Assembly (NCBI GenBank): GCA_044223975.1
Contig: JBGALI010000009.1
Location: 62,001 to 126,000, forward strand
Length of the DNA stretch: 64,000 nt
Direction of reading: 5' to 3'
Origin: CAZCPB01 sp044223975
GTDB taxonomy: Bacteria; Planctomycetota; Phycisphaerae; Phycisphaerales; UBA1924
The translations under genes and the position numbers were made by a program. This document shows, piece after piece, positions 8,176 through 16,146 of the stretch. Each line of letters starts with the position of its first letter. Within the stretch, counting starts at the first letter, position 1. The notes beneath the pieces were generated by a model. It saw nothing but the letters and a program-made list of their open reading frames with translations, was not told the origin of the DNA and made no database searches.

Positions 8176-8700
8176 TCAGAACGTGGGCTCGATGCCGCTG
8201 GAGCGAAGCAGCGTGCGGAACGAATCGCTGAACACAAAGTTGTGCTCGGGGAATTCGATCCCGGCCATGTTCTGATCGATGTGGCTGAACATCAGGTCGA
8301 TACGCCCGATCTCGACGGGGGCCTCGCCGGGCCGCGCCGGATCGAGGAGTTCGACCGTCCCCAGCGTTGAGGCGCCGGCCCGGTCGAACTGCTGCATGGT
8401 GGCGGTGTAGCGGAGCGTGAAGCCCGGGAGCACGTCGCGGTCGAGCTCGACCTTGTTGACCTTTCCCAGCACGACCTTCTCGCGGAAATCTCCGGCGTGC
8501 CCGACCAGGATCCCTGCCGACTGGGCCATGCCCTCGACGATCAGGGAGCCGGGCATGAGCGGTGTGGCTTCCCGGCCCCGCGCGGGGTCGGCGGGGAAGT
8601 GGTCGTGGAGGTGGTCCTCCGCGATGCTCACGTTCTTGAGCGCGACGATCCGCTGCTTGGGGACGAGTTCGACGATGCGGTCGATCCAGAGCCAGTGCAT
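8176..8700 (-). CDS. beta-hydroxyacyl-ACP dehydratase, FabZ/FabA-like hot-dog protein
   Basis: A 174-residue hot-dog protein that would dehydrate 3-hydroxyacyl-ACP. The catalytic His lies in EDHLHDHFPADP near residue 34 and the acidic partner in GSLIVEGMAQSAGI near residue 56. The segment between them (ARGREATPLMPG) is longer than in E. coli FabZ, as in FabA-like paralogues. The gene starts three bases after the end of an acyl-carrier-protein gene and is the last of a three-gene unit (dehydratase, ACP, dehydratase) on this strand. No ketosynthase is beside it, so whether it serves general fatty acid synthesis or a special lipid is open. Confidence 0.82.
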   Translation of the reverse strand: MHWLWIDRIVELVPKQRIVALKNVSIAEDHLHDHFPADPARGREATPLMPGSLIVEGMAQSAGILVGHAGDFREKVVLGKVNKVELDRDVLPGFTLRYTATMQQFDRAGASTLGTVELLDPARPGEAPVEIGRIDLMFSHIDQNMAGIEFPEHNFVFSDSFRTLLRSSGIEPTF

Positions 8701-8702
8701 GC

Positions 8703-9092
8703 TCAGCCCTTGGTGGCGAGCTTGCGCTCGACGAAGCGAACGATCGCGTCGACGGTGAAGACCTCTCCCACCTTGGCGATCTGCGGGTCACGCTCGAAGT
8801 TGGTGAAGTCAACGTGCGGCAGGCGATCCCGCAGCATGGCGATGCCCTTGGCCGTGACCTTGCCGTCGCGGACGTACTCGGGGTCCTGCGTGACGCCCTC
8901 GGGGAAGAGCTCGCCCTGGCCGATCTTGAACCCGAAGGCCTGCTCCAGCTTGAAGACGATGTCGAGGAAGTCGATCGATTCGGCCCCCAGGTCCCTGGTC
9001 AGCGTGGAGGTCGGCTTCACCTCGTCCTCGTCAACCGCGAGCGCGTCGACCAGGACGTCCCGGACCTTGTCGAAAATTTCCTCTCGATTCAT
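8703..9092 (-). CDS. acyl carrier protein
   Basis: A 129-residue carrier protein. The 4'-phosphopantetheine attachment site is Ser39 in RDLGAESIDFLDIVFKLE. The first 60 residues and the last 30 (VGEVFTVDAIVRFVERKLA) match the four-helix ACP fold. Between helix 2 and helix 3 there is an insertion of about 45 residues (FKIGQGELFPEGVTQDPEYV onward), so it is clearly longer than the usual 78-residue AcpP; this form is associated with dedicated lipid or polyketide cassettes. It is flanked on both sides by hot-dog dehydratases on the same strand. Confidence 0.88.
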   Translation of the reverse strand: MNREEIFDKVRDVLVDALAVDEDEVKPTSTLTRDLGAESIDFLDIVFKLEQAFGFKIGQGELFPEGVTQDPEYVRDGKVTAKGIAMLRDRLPHVDFTNFERDPQIAKVGEVFTVDAIVRFVERKLATKG

Positions 9093-9188
9093 CGCGTGTA
9101 TCCCATCGAAGAGAGCGGGGGCACCCTGTGTTCACCCCGGCGAGTAACGGGCCGGAAAAACCTGGCAGACCACGTACCGAGCGAGATT

Positions 9189-9653
9189 CTACCTCGCCGC
9201 GAGCACCGCGTCTGCCCCGGTGCACGCCGTGACGCCGAGCGTCACGGGCCGGAGCGAAAAGCGCCCCGACGCTGCGATCGCAGGTTCAGGGGCTGGGCCG
9301 CCGGTGGCGGCCTGCGGGTCGATCAGGTGAACTTCGCCGCGGAACTCACGGGCCCGAGGGTCGGAGTCCTTGGCGCGGGTGACGGTCACGCGGAGCGTCG
9401 CGCCGGGCTTGACGAAGCGGCCGTATTTCAGCGCCCGCACCCGGCCGAGCACCCAGCGATTGGGGCCGGTCTCGGTGTGGTCGAGCAGCCGGCGCGCGGC
9501 CTGAACCATGGCCTCGAGCATCATCACGCCCGGCAGGACCGGGAAGGTTGGAAAGTGATCCTGCAGGTACTCCTCGGCGCTCGTGATGTTCTTCACCGTC
9601 ACGACTCGCTCGCCGGAGACCTCAAGAACTCGGTCGACGAGGTCAAAGTGCAT
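9189..9653 (-). CDS. beta-hydroxyacyl-ACP dehydratase, FabZ-like
   Basis: A 154-residue second hot-dog dehydratase of the cassette. It shows the FabZ pattern YLQDHFPTFPVLPGVMMLEA, with catalytic His near residue 28 and Glu near residue 41, followed by MVQAARRLL. The ATG at 9653 is chosen because it gives a normal FabZ N-terminus (MHFDLVDRVLEV) and lies exactly six bases from TATCCT. The first gene of the dehydratase-ACP-dehydratase unit; it is divergent from recO, and their start regions share the 130-base spacer. Confidence 0.82.
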   Translation of the reverse strand: MHFDLVDRVLEVSGERVVTVKNITSAEEYLQDHFPTFPVLPGVMMLEAMVQAARRLLDHTETGPNRWVLGRVRALKYGRFVKPGATLRVTVTRAKDSDPRAREFRGEVHLIDPQAATGGPAPEPAIAASGRFSLRPVTLGVTACTGADAVLAAR

Positions 9654-9665
9654 GCGCGGAGGATA
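9654..9665 (-). promoter_or_regulatory. -10 element for leaderless FabZ-like mRNA
   Basis: On the minus strand TATCCT (9665-9660) is followed by six bases and the ATG at 9653. No SD sequence is seen. Confidence 0.45.
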
Positions 9666-9747
9666 GGCAAATCGCCAAACGGTGAACGGCCCGGCGGTCG
9701 GAATCGGGCCGGGAAACCCGGTGCCGGCGCGTGGCGCCATCCCCGGT

Positions 9748-9777
9748 TTGGCTATTTGGACGTGGAGCATTTACTCT
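9748..9777 (+). promoter_or_regulatory. recO promoter
   Basis: TTGGCT (9748-9753), an 18-base spacer, then TACTCT (9772-9777). The GTG start at 9783 begins only five bases later, so the mRNA would be leaderless. Confidence 0.5.
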
Positions 9778-9782
9778 CTGCC

Positions 9783-10586
9783 GTGCCCGCCGCGCGTGAC
9801 CAAGCCATCTGCCTTCGCGTCTGGGACTGGTCCGAGACCAGCCAGACCGTGGCGCTCTTTGCCCGCGAACTGGGCGTGGTTCGTGCGGTGGCGAAGGGGG
9901 CACGCCGTGCCGATGCCCGGTTTTCCGGCGGGCTTGAGGTGACGGCTCGGGGCGAGATGGTGGCGATTGTGAAGCCGAGCGAGCGTTCTCCCGACGCTCT
10001 GGCCACCCTCACGGCGTGGGATCTTCAGGAGTCGTTCCCCGCCGTCCGGACCGTGCTGGCGGCCTTTCACGGCGCGATGTACATGGTTGATGTGGTGCAT
10101 CACGCGGTCCGGGACTCCGACCCGCACCCCGTTCTGTTCGATGCGCTGCTCGAGTGCCTCCGAATGCTGGGCTCGTCGGACGCGAGCGCCCGGAGCCTCC
10201 TGAGGTTCCAGTGGGAAACGTTGGTCGCCACGGGATACCGGCCGAACCTGACTCGGCCGGTCGGCGGAGCAGGGAACGACGCTCGGGAGCCTTATTTCCA
10301 GTTTAGCCCGTCTCAGGGCGGCCTGATCGGCACCGATCGGGCCATCGGAGCGGGAGGGGAGGGGCCCGGGCCGCTCTGGCGCGTTCGATCGGAGACCATC
10401 GAAGCGATTCGGGCGGTCGCGCGGACGTCGTGGGGCTCGGGGGCAGGTCCCGGCGTGCCGGAAGTCTCCGCGGAGGTCGTCGCTCGCGCCAACCGGTTTC
10501 TGGCCTGGTACCTGCGGACGGTTCTCGGATCATGGCCTTCGAGCGCGGAGGGGGCCTTCCCCGGCATCGAAAGCGTCGAACCGTAA
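9783..10586 (+). CDS. recO: DNA repair protein RecO
   Basis: A 267-residue protein. The N-terminal OB fold is recognisable (residues about 8-85): LRVWDWSETSQTVALFAREL, then GVVRAVAKGARR, and GLEVTARGEMVAIVKPSE, which match the RecO pattern of strand, turn and Lys-Gly-x-Arg. The helical C-terminal region includes LLRFQWETLVATGYRPNL. RecO loads RecA on SSB-coated single strands with RecR. The zinc-finger cysteines found in many RecO C-termini are absent here. The GTG at 9783 fits both the family N-terminus and the promoter just upstream. Confidence 0.82.
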   Translation: MPAARDQAICLRVWDWSETSQTVALFARELGVVRAVAKGARRADARFSGGLEVTARGEMVAIVKPSERSPDALATLTAWDLQESFPAVRTVLAAFHGAMYMVDVVHHAVRDSDPHPVLFDALLECLRMLGSSDASARSLLRFQWETLVATGYRPNLTRPVGGAGNDAREPYFQFSPSQGGLIGTDRAIGAGGEGPGPLWRVRSETIEAIRAVARTSWGSGAGPGVPEVSAEVVARANRFLAWYLRTVLGSWPSSAEGAFPGIESVEP

Positions 10587-10692
10587 GGGGTTACTGAAGT
10601 TTGGCTTCGGGCGGGTCGATGCTCTGGAAGATCGGAGCAGAGGCGTCACGCCCGCCGTTGCGGGCGAGGATTCAAGGAAGGTCGGTGGCCGG

Positions 10693-12195
10693 TTGACCCA
10701 CGACATTCTCGAGAAAATCCTGAGCTGTCCCACGCTGCCCTCGCTGCCCGCGGTGGCGCTGCGAGTGGTGGAGCTGACCGCGCATGCCGACGTCTCGATG
10801 AAGGACCTGGCGACGACGATCGAGAACGACCAGGCCCTGGCCGCCAAGGTGCTGCGGACGGTCAACTCAAGCTTCTACGCCGTTCGCACCCGGTGCGCGA
10901 CGATCAGCAAGGCGCTCGTGCTCCTGGGCCTGGGCCCGGTGAAGACGCTCGCCCTGGGCTTCTCGCTCGTGCACGCCGTGTCCGAGAACGCCGAGCCGAC
11001 TTTCGACTACCGGTCGTACTGGCGCCGCGCGCTGTTCACCGCGGTGGCCGCCAAGTGCCTGGCGGAGTCCGCGAAGCTCAAGTGCTCGGAGGAAGCGTTC
11101 CTCGGCGGGCTGCTGCAGGACGTCGGCATGATCGCCATGCTCCGGGCTCTGGGCCCGCGGTACCTTGAGGTCCTCGAGCAATCGGGCGGCGATCATCGGA
11201 AGCTGGTGAAGGCGGAGCTGGCGGCGTTTGACCTGCAGCACCCGGAGATCGGCGCGATGATGGCCAAGCGCTGGAAGCTCCCCGATGAGCTGGTGCTCCC
11301 CGTCCGCTACCACGAGCGTCCCACGGCCGCGCCCAAGGAATGCACGGACCTGGTCCGTTGCGTGGGCCTTGGCAACACCGTGCACGACGCCCTCACGGAC
11401 GAGGATCCGGGGCCGGCGATGAAGCAGGTTTACGAGCGTGCGAGCCAGTGGTTCGGCCTTGACTCGGCGAGTGTGGACGACACGGTGCGTCGCGTGGCTC
11501 TGGCCGTGAAGGAAATCTCTTCGCTGTTCCGTCTCGACACGGGGTCGACGGCCGACGTCGATGCCGTGCTCACCAAGGCCCAGGAGCAGTTGGTCGACCT
11601 GGCCCGGCAGAGCGCCGGCGGCCAGCCGTCCCAAGGTTCGGATCTGGCGGCGCTGGTGCGCGACGGGAACGAGATCGACCCGCTCACCGGCGCGATCGGT
11701 CGCCTGGGTTTCGAGAGCACCATGCGCAAGGCATTCGAAACCGCGCAGTCCGCCGGCGAGTCGCTGGTTCTGCTGGTGGCGAGCCTCGACGGATTCAAGA
11801 CCGTGGTGGACACGGGAGGCCTTGACGCGGGGGACGAGGTGCTCGTCGGCGTCACCGCGCTGCTCAAGAAAAACTTCGAGCCCGCCGGCGGCGCGGTGTG
11901 CAGGATCGCCCCGGAGATCTTCGCCGTGATCGTTCGCGGCACCACGCAGGAATCGGCCATGGCCCTGTCGGACGAATTCCGGGCCAACCTGCTGGCCGTC
12001 CGTCAGCGATGGGCCAAGGCATGCCCGGCGGCGCTGCGGGTCACCGTGAGCATCGGCGCCGCGGCACTGGATGCGGGCAAGCCGTCGTTCACGAGGTTCG
12101 AGCAGATGATCGCGGGCGCGACGCGCGCGGTGCAGATTTCCCGGCACGCCGGCGGGGACTGCGCCCGCATATTCTCCGCCCGGGCGGCCGCCTAA
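10693..12195 (+). CDS. HDOD signalling protein with degenerate GGDEF-like C-terminus
   Basis: A 500-residue cytoplasmic protein. Residues about 1-215 form an HDOD domain (an HD-fold without the metal His-Asp pair): CPTLPSLPAVALRVVELTAH, NDQALAAKVLRTVNSSFYAV, FLGGLLQDVGMIAMLRAL. Residues about 325-490 look like a GGDEF fold (DPLTGAIGRLGFESTMRKAF, then a strand-helix LDAGDEVLVGVTALLKK), but the active-site loop that should read GGDEF reads APEIF, so cyclase activity is unlikely. The TTG start is chosen for the AAGGAAGG site about ten bases upstream. Stop codons overlap those of the convergent M16 peptidase gene by four bases. HDOD proteins often take part in regulatory output, but the specific role is unknown. 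Confidence 0.75.
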   Translation: MTHDILEKILSCPTLPSLPAVALRVVELTAHADVSMKDLATTIENDQALAAKVLRTVNSSFYAVRTRCATISKALVLLGLGPVKTLALGFSLVHAVSENAEPTFDYRSYWRRALFTAVAAKCLAESAKLKCSEEAFLGGLLQDVGMIAMLRALGPRYLEVLEQSGGDHRKLVKAELAAFDLQHPEIGAMMAKRWKLPDELVLPVRYHERPTAAPKECTDLVRCVGLGNTVHDALTDEDPGPAMKQVYERASQWFGLDSASVDDTVRRVALAVKEISSLFRLDTGSTADVDAVLTKAQEQLVDLARQSAGGQPSQGSDLAALVRDGNEIDPLTGAIGRLGFESTMRKAFETAQSAGESLVLLVASLDGFKTVVDTGGLDAGDEVLVGVTALLKKNFEPAGGAVCRIAPEIFAVIVRGTTQESAMALSDEFRANLLAVRQRWAKACPAALRVTVSIGAAALDAGKPSFTRFEQMIAGATRAVQISRHAGGDCARIFSARAAA

Positions 12196-13415
12196 GTCTT
12201 CTTCACCAAGGTGCCCAGCGTCTGCGGCCGGAGCGGAAACGCTCGGGCGACGTCCGCGAGGTCGCCGGTCTTGACGGTGCAGATGCGCTCCAACTCGTCT
12301 TCGAGCGGTCGGTACACGCCCAGACAGGTCCACAGACGACCCAGCCGGTGCATCCGGTCGGTCGGTCGCTCGCCCCCGAGCGTCGCGGCGGTGGCGCTCT
12401 TGTTGCGGAGGCGCACGAGGTCATCGTCCGTGACCGAGGCCACCAGCGATTCGAGTTCGCGGGTGATCACCGATTCGATCTCGCCGAGACGCGCCGGGTC
12501 TCCCGACGCGAACACGTAGTACTGGCCCACCCCGTCGTGCGCATCGAACGCGGCCTGCGCGTCCTCGGCGATCCCGGTCTCGATCAGGGACCAGTGCAGC
12601 CGGCTGTTGTCGGGCGCGCCGAGAACCTGGGCCAGGAGCGAGGCGGCGTACCGCCGGTCGTCCTCCAGGGCCGGTGCGTCGCACAGCGCCAAGAGGTACC
12701 CGCGGCTGACTTTCTCGTCGGTCAGGGTCACGCGCCCACCGCGGGGCGCGGGGCGGGCCGCGTCGCGGCCGGCCCCGGTGGGACGCCACGCGCCGCAGAC
12801 ACGCTCGACCTCGCGCACTGCGCGATCGAAGTCGACGCGGCCGGAGAGCGCCACCGTCGTGTTGTCGGAGGAATACCGACGGTCGAAATATTCGCGCATC
12901 TGCCCGGCGGTCAACGCCTTGATCGACTCCGGGGTGCCCAGGATGCGGTGCGAAAGCGGGTGGCCCTCGAAGTGCCGCTCGACGCACGCGTCGTACAGCA
13001 CGCTGAAGGGGTTGTCGCGGTACATCGCGATCTCTTCGAGGATCACGCCCTTCTCGGTCTCGAAATCGCTCTCGCGCAACGCGGGCCGCATCATCCGCCC
13101 GAGAAGGTCGACGGCGTCACCCAGGCGCTCGGGCAGCGTTGTCGCGTAGAAGCACGTCATCTCGGTGCTCGTGAAGGCGTTGTTGCGGGCGCCCATGGCG
13201 TCGAAGCGACGGTTGAGCTCCTCGGCGGAGATGTCGCCCGTGCCCTTGAACATCATGTGCTCGAGGAAGTGGCTCACGCCCATCACGGGGGTCGCTTCGT
13301 CCCTCGCGCCCGTCTTGACGAAGAACCCGCACGCGGCGCTGTGGGCCGAAGGGTCGATCTCGGCGATCACGGTCAGGCCGTTGGCGAGTCGCTGCTTTTC
13401 AAAGGTCACCGGCAT
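12192..13415 (-). CDS. M16 family zinc metallopeptidase
   Basis: A 407-residue peptidase of the pitrilysin / mitochondrial processing peptidase family. The inverted zinc site H-x2-E-H is present in GVSHFLEHMMFKGTG near residue 52, and the third ligand Glu lies downstream in ETEKGVILEEIAMY near residue 130. The second, catalytically inactive half begins near residue 180 (GQMREYFDRRYSSDNTTVALSG). The length fits the single-chain bacterial YmxG-type enzymes. No signal peptide is evident. The ATG at 13415 follows TACACT by six bases. Confidence 0.88.
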   Translation of the reverse strand: MPVTFEKQRLANGLTVIAEIDPSAHSAACGFFVKTGARDEATPVMGVSHFLEHMMFKGTGDISAEELNRRFDAMGARNNAFTSTEMTCFYATTLPERLGDAVDLLGRMMRPALRESDFETEKGVILEEIAMYRDNPFSVLYDACVERHFEGHPLSHRILGTPESIKALTAGQMREYFDRRYSSDNTTVALSGRVDFDRAVREVERVCGAWRPTGAGRDAARPAPRGGRVTLTDEKVSRGYLLALCDAPALEDDRRYAASLLAQVLGAPDNSRLHWSLIETGIAEDAQAAFDAHDGVGQYYVFASGDPARLGEIESVITRELESLVASVTDDDLVRLRNKSATAATLGGERPTDRMHRLGRLWTCLGVYRPLEDELERICTVKTGDLADVARAFPLRPQTLGTLVKKT

Positions 13416-13427
13416 GCCGCCAGTGTA
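13416..13427 (-). promoter_or_regulatory. -10 element for leaderless M16 peptidase mRNA
   Basis: On the minus strand TACACT (13427-13422) is followed by six bases and the ATG at 13415; no SD sequence. Confidence 0.5.
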
Positions 13428-13442
13428 CCGGCCCGGCGCGCA

Positions 13443-14516
13443 TCAGGCCGACGAAGGGATCGGCGCCCCCAGGGCGCGCCGCAACTCGCGGCACACGGCG
13501 CCCGGGTCGGGGGCGGCGCACACCACCGATGACACTGCGATCCCGCGTACCCCGAACGCCGCCAACTGCGAGACATTGCCGGGGGTAATCCCGCCGATCG
13601 CCAGGTGCGGCAGGCGCGACGCTCCCGGGTCGGCGAGGTACGCCGACACGGCAGTCGGACCCGCGAGGGTCGGCTTGTGCTTGGTCGTCGTCGCGAACAT
13701 GGGCCCGATGCCGCAGTAGTCGGCACCTTCCCGTGCCGCGTGGCGAGCCTGCTCCACGTTTGACGTCGAGACCCCGACGAGGAGGGACCGACCGGCGAGG
13801 CGACGGGCCTCCCGGACCGGGAGATCGGTCTGGCCCAGGTGCACGCCGTCGGCCGCCACGAGCAGGGCGATGTCGGGACGATCGTTCACGATGAAATGAA
13901 CGCGGGCCGCTCGTGTCACGCTCCGAATTGAGCGGGCCGCCTCCAGAAACTCGGCATCCTCCACGTCCTTCTCTCGGAGCTGGATGCAGTCGGCCCCGCC
14001 GGCGATGGCGGCATGGGCGATCTCCTCGCGCGAGCGCCCTGCGCACAGCGAACCGGTCACCAGAACGCACAACCGCCATTGCGGGGCGCCCGAGGGGCCG
14101 ACGCTCGCGAGCACCCGCCGTTCCAACTCGTAGGCGGTGTACCGGATCCGCTCTATTCGCACCGGAACTTGGTTGTCGGCTCCCGCCAGCGTCTTGGAAG
14201 CCTCCTCGATCGAGCGCAGAGCCTCGGTGAGCCGGGAGCCGGCCGCGCCCGCGACGTCGGCGAGGTCCCGCCGAACGCGCTCCCCCTCGGTCGAACACGA
14301 CGTGCCGACGTCGCCCGGGGTGTCGCGCCACGCCAGCAGCATGGCCCGGTCCAGCGGCAGCGCCTCGAGCGTTCCGCGGAGATCGTGCCGGAGTTCCTTG
14401 AGCGCGGCGCCGAGTTCACGATCATCCAGGACGAACCGTGCGATGTCCTCGAGAACCCTAAACGCTTCGCGGGCGCGGTTGGCGTTGGCGTCGATAATCC
14501 GGAGAGAAGGTGTCAT
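13443..14516 (-). CDS. thiE: thiamine-phosphate synthase with N-terminal ThiE-associated domain
   Basis: A 357-residue protein. Residues about 145-357 are ThiE, the TIM barrel that joins HMP-pyrophosphate and HET-phosphate: DCIQLREKDVEDAEFLEA, FIVNDRPDIALLVAADGVHL, GQTDLPVREARRL, GADYCGIGPMFATTTKHK, and HLAIGGITPGN. Residues 1-130 form the helical extension (RIIDANANRAREAFRVLEDI) seen in ThiE of planctomycetes and cyanobacteria, whose role is unclear. Start: ATG 14516; a GTG at 14525 is also possible. A TACATT -10 on this strand lies about 50 bases upstream, near 14560. The start region overlaps the divergent lactonase-like gene. Confidence 0.88.
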   Translation of the reverse strand: MTPSLRIIDANANRAREAFRVLEDIARFVLDDRELGAALKELRHDLRGTLEALPLDRAMLLAWRDTPGDVGTSCSTEGERVRRDLADVAGAAGSRLTEALRSIEEASKTLAGADNQVPVRIERIRYTAYELERRVLASVGPSGAPQWRLCVLVTGSLCAGRSREEIAHAAIAGGADCIQLREKDVEDAEFLEAARSIRSVTRAARVHFIVNDRPDIALLVAADGVHLGQTDLPVREARRLAGRSLLVGVSTSNVEQARHAAREGADYCGIGPMFATTTKHKPTLAGPTAVSAYLADPGASRLPHLAIGGITPGNVSQLAAFGVRGIAVSSVVCAAPDPGAVCRELRRALGAPIPSSA

Positions 14517-15295
14517 GGGGCTCACGCGGCACTGGCATCGGGGGCGCCGACCGCAGAGAATGTAGCGGTGTACGAGATCCTCGACCCGTCCCCCCTGCCC
14601 GCCCGCTCATCCACGCGGTCAACTGCGTCCGCACATTTGGCGACTTTCACATCGCGATTGCGACGGGGGCGGGGGCCGAGCCGCTGCTCCGGCGATTGAT
14701 GTACGACCCGGGCTGCCGCGACCTTCCCTGGAGCCGCGCCCACGTGTGGCTCGTCGATGAATCGATCGCGCCGGGGGAATCGTCCGACACGCGCGCGGCG
14801 GCGCTGCACGAACTGGTGGTCCTCCCCTCGGGCATCCCGCTGAACCAGGTGCACGTCATCGACACCGCCGCGGAGGCGCCCGATGCGCTGTACGAGGCGC
14901 AGATCCGCGAGCACCTGGGCTGGCGGGCTAAGGGCCACGACCGGCTCGACTATGTTCTGCTGGGTGGAGACGGCGTGCCGCGGTGCGCGGAATCGCGAGG
15001 CGCGGGCGGGACGGACCGCCTCGCGACGGTGGTCGATGAGGATTCCGGGGGCTCGGTCCGAAAGCGAGTGATGATGACCGCTCGTTTGGTGTCCGCGTCT
15101 CGATTCGTTGGTGTGGTGGCGCTCGGCACATCTTGTCGAGGTCTGCTCAGCGCGGCGATCGCCAAGGATCCATCGGGGATTCATCCCGAGGACCCGTGCC
15201 GCGTCCTGTTTTCGCCGCGCGGGCCGGTGGGGGGAGAACTTCGCTGGTACATGGATTCGGCGGCGTGCCCGGGAGTGGGCGGCCTCACGCCGTGA
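14510..15295 (+). CDS. divergent 6-phosphogluconolactonase homologue, possibly inactive or frameshifted
   Basis: A 261-residue reading frame with homology to 6-phosphogluconolactonase / glucosamine-6-phosphate isomerase: FGDFHIAIATGAGAEPL corresponds to the FHLALSGGSTP segment, and LPWSRAHVWLVDESIAP to the W-x-DER segment. However, the catalytic loop that should read G-x-D-G-H-T-A-S reads LGGDGVPRCAES, so the catalytic His is missing. The normal N-terminal helix is also absent. The frame starting at GTG 14568 encodes VYEILDPSPLPAR, a plausible native N-terminus, and would join this frame only by a deletion or frameshift near 14605. The start used here overlaps thiE. Its stop overlaps the next start in GTGA. 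Treat it as a possibly decaying gene. Confidence 0.5.
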   Translation: MSWGSRGTGIGGADRRECSGVRDPRPVPPARPLIHAVNCVRTFGDFHIAIATGAGAEPLLRRLMYDPGCRDLPWSRAHVWLVDESIAPGESSDTRAAALHELVVLPSGIPLNQVHVIDTAAEAPDALYEAQIREHLGWRAKGHDRLDYVLLGGDGVPRCAESRGAGGTDRLATVVDEDSGGSVRKRVMMTARLVSASRFVGVVALGTSCRGLLSAAIAKDPSGIHPEDPCRVLFSPRGPVGGELRWYMDSAACPGVGGLTP

Positions 15296-16146
15296 GCACC
15301 CTCTCTGTTCATCCCAACGAACGCGTCGGGTTCAGGGTTCTCCATGAGGATTCCGACCTCGTGGTGGTGCTCAAGCCCGCCGGGCTGGTGACTCAGCCCG
15401 GCGCGGGCCACGAGCGTGATTCGCTGCTGAACGGCCTGTTCGCGCGGCACGGGGCGGCGCTCCAGAAGCTGGGCAGCGTCCGGGACTACGGCCTGCTGCA
15501 CCGGCTGGACCGCGAGACCAGCGGCCTGCTCGTTGTCGCGCTCCGTCCCGCCTCGTACGACGCGTTGCGCAAGGGCTTTGAAGCCAGGCGCGTGGGCAAG
15601 TACTACTGGGCGGTCGGGTACGGAACGCCACGGACCCAGACCGGCGTGGTGCGCCTGCCACTGAACGAGGTGCAGGCACGCCCCGAGGGACGCGCTTCGC
15701 CCCGGGCGCCCACGATGAAGTTGTCAAAGGTGTCGAGAGCCGGCAAGCCCGCGGTGACCGCGTACCGGGTGTTGTCGTCGGGGAAAGGCGCGAGCCTTCT
15801 GGAGTGCCGGACACTCACGGGCAGGCTGCACCAGGTCCGCGTGCACCTGGCGGCGATCGGCTGCCCGATCCTGGCCGACGGCCTGTATTCGCCGCCGGCG
15901 CTCCACAGTCTTTCGCCGCGTCTGGCGCTCCACGCCCACCGCCTGGTGCTGCCGCACCCCGATGGGCGCCGACTTGATTGTCGCAGCGGGTGGCCCGCGG
16001 ACCTGCGGAATGTGCTGAAGCGGTTCGAGCTCACGCGGCCCGAGGGGTCAGACCGCGCGGTGTTTCTCGCGCCCGGGCCCGTCGAGAGCGCCGAAGAACT
16101 CGACGACCACGGCGTCGGCGACGAGCATTCCAGCGTCGGTGAGTGA
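15292..16146 (+). CDS. RluA-family pseudouridine synthase
   Basis: A 284-residue enzyme that converts specific uridines in RNA to pseudouridine. The catalytic Asp is near residue 73 in LLHRLDRETSGLLVV, and the entry motif VVLKPAGLVTQPG lies near residue 25. LTGRLHQVRVHLAAIGCPI is the conserved motif III. No S4 domain precedes the catalytic domain, as in RluA rather than RluD. The GTG start overlaps the stop of the lactonase-like gene by four bases, suggesting coupled translation. The last 99 bases overlap the 3' end of hemW on the other strand. Confidence 0.85.
   Translation: MSTLSVHPNERVGFRVLHEDSDLVVVLKPAGLVTQPGAGHERDSLLNGLFARHGAALQKLGSVRDYGLLHRLDRETSGLLVVALRPASYDALRKGFEARRVGKYYWAVGYGTPRTQTGVVRLPLNEVQARPEGRASPRAPTMKLSKVSRAGKPAVTAYRVLSSGKGASLLECRTLTGRLHQVRVHLAAIGCPILADGLYSPPALHSLSPRLALHAHRLVLPHPDGRRLDCRSGWPADLRNVLKRFELTRPEGSDRAVFLAPGPVESAEELDDHGVGDEHSSVGE

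Noticed and set aside
8814..9782. An N-terminal extension of recO of about 320 residues
   Set aside because: It is antisense to the ACP and FabZ-like genes and shows no similarity; the OB fold begins right after the GTG at 9783.
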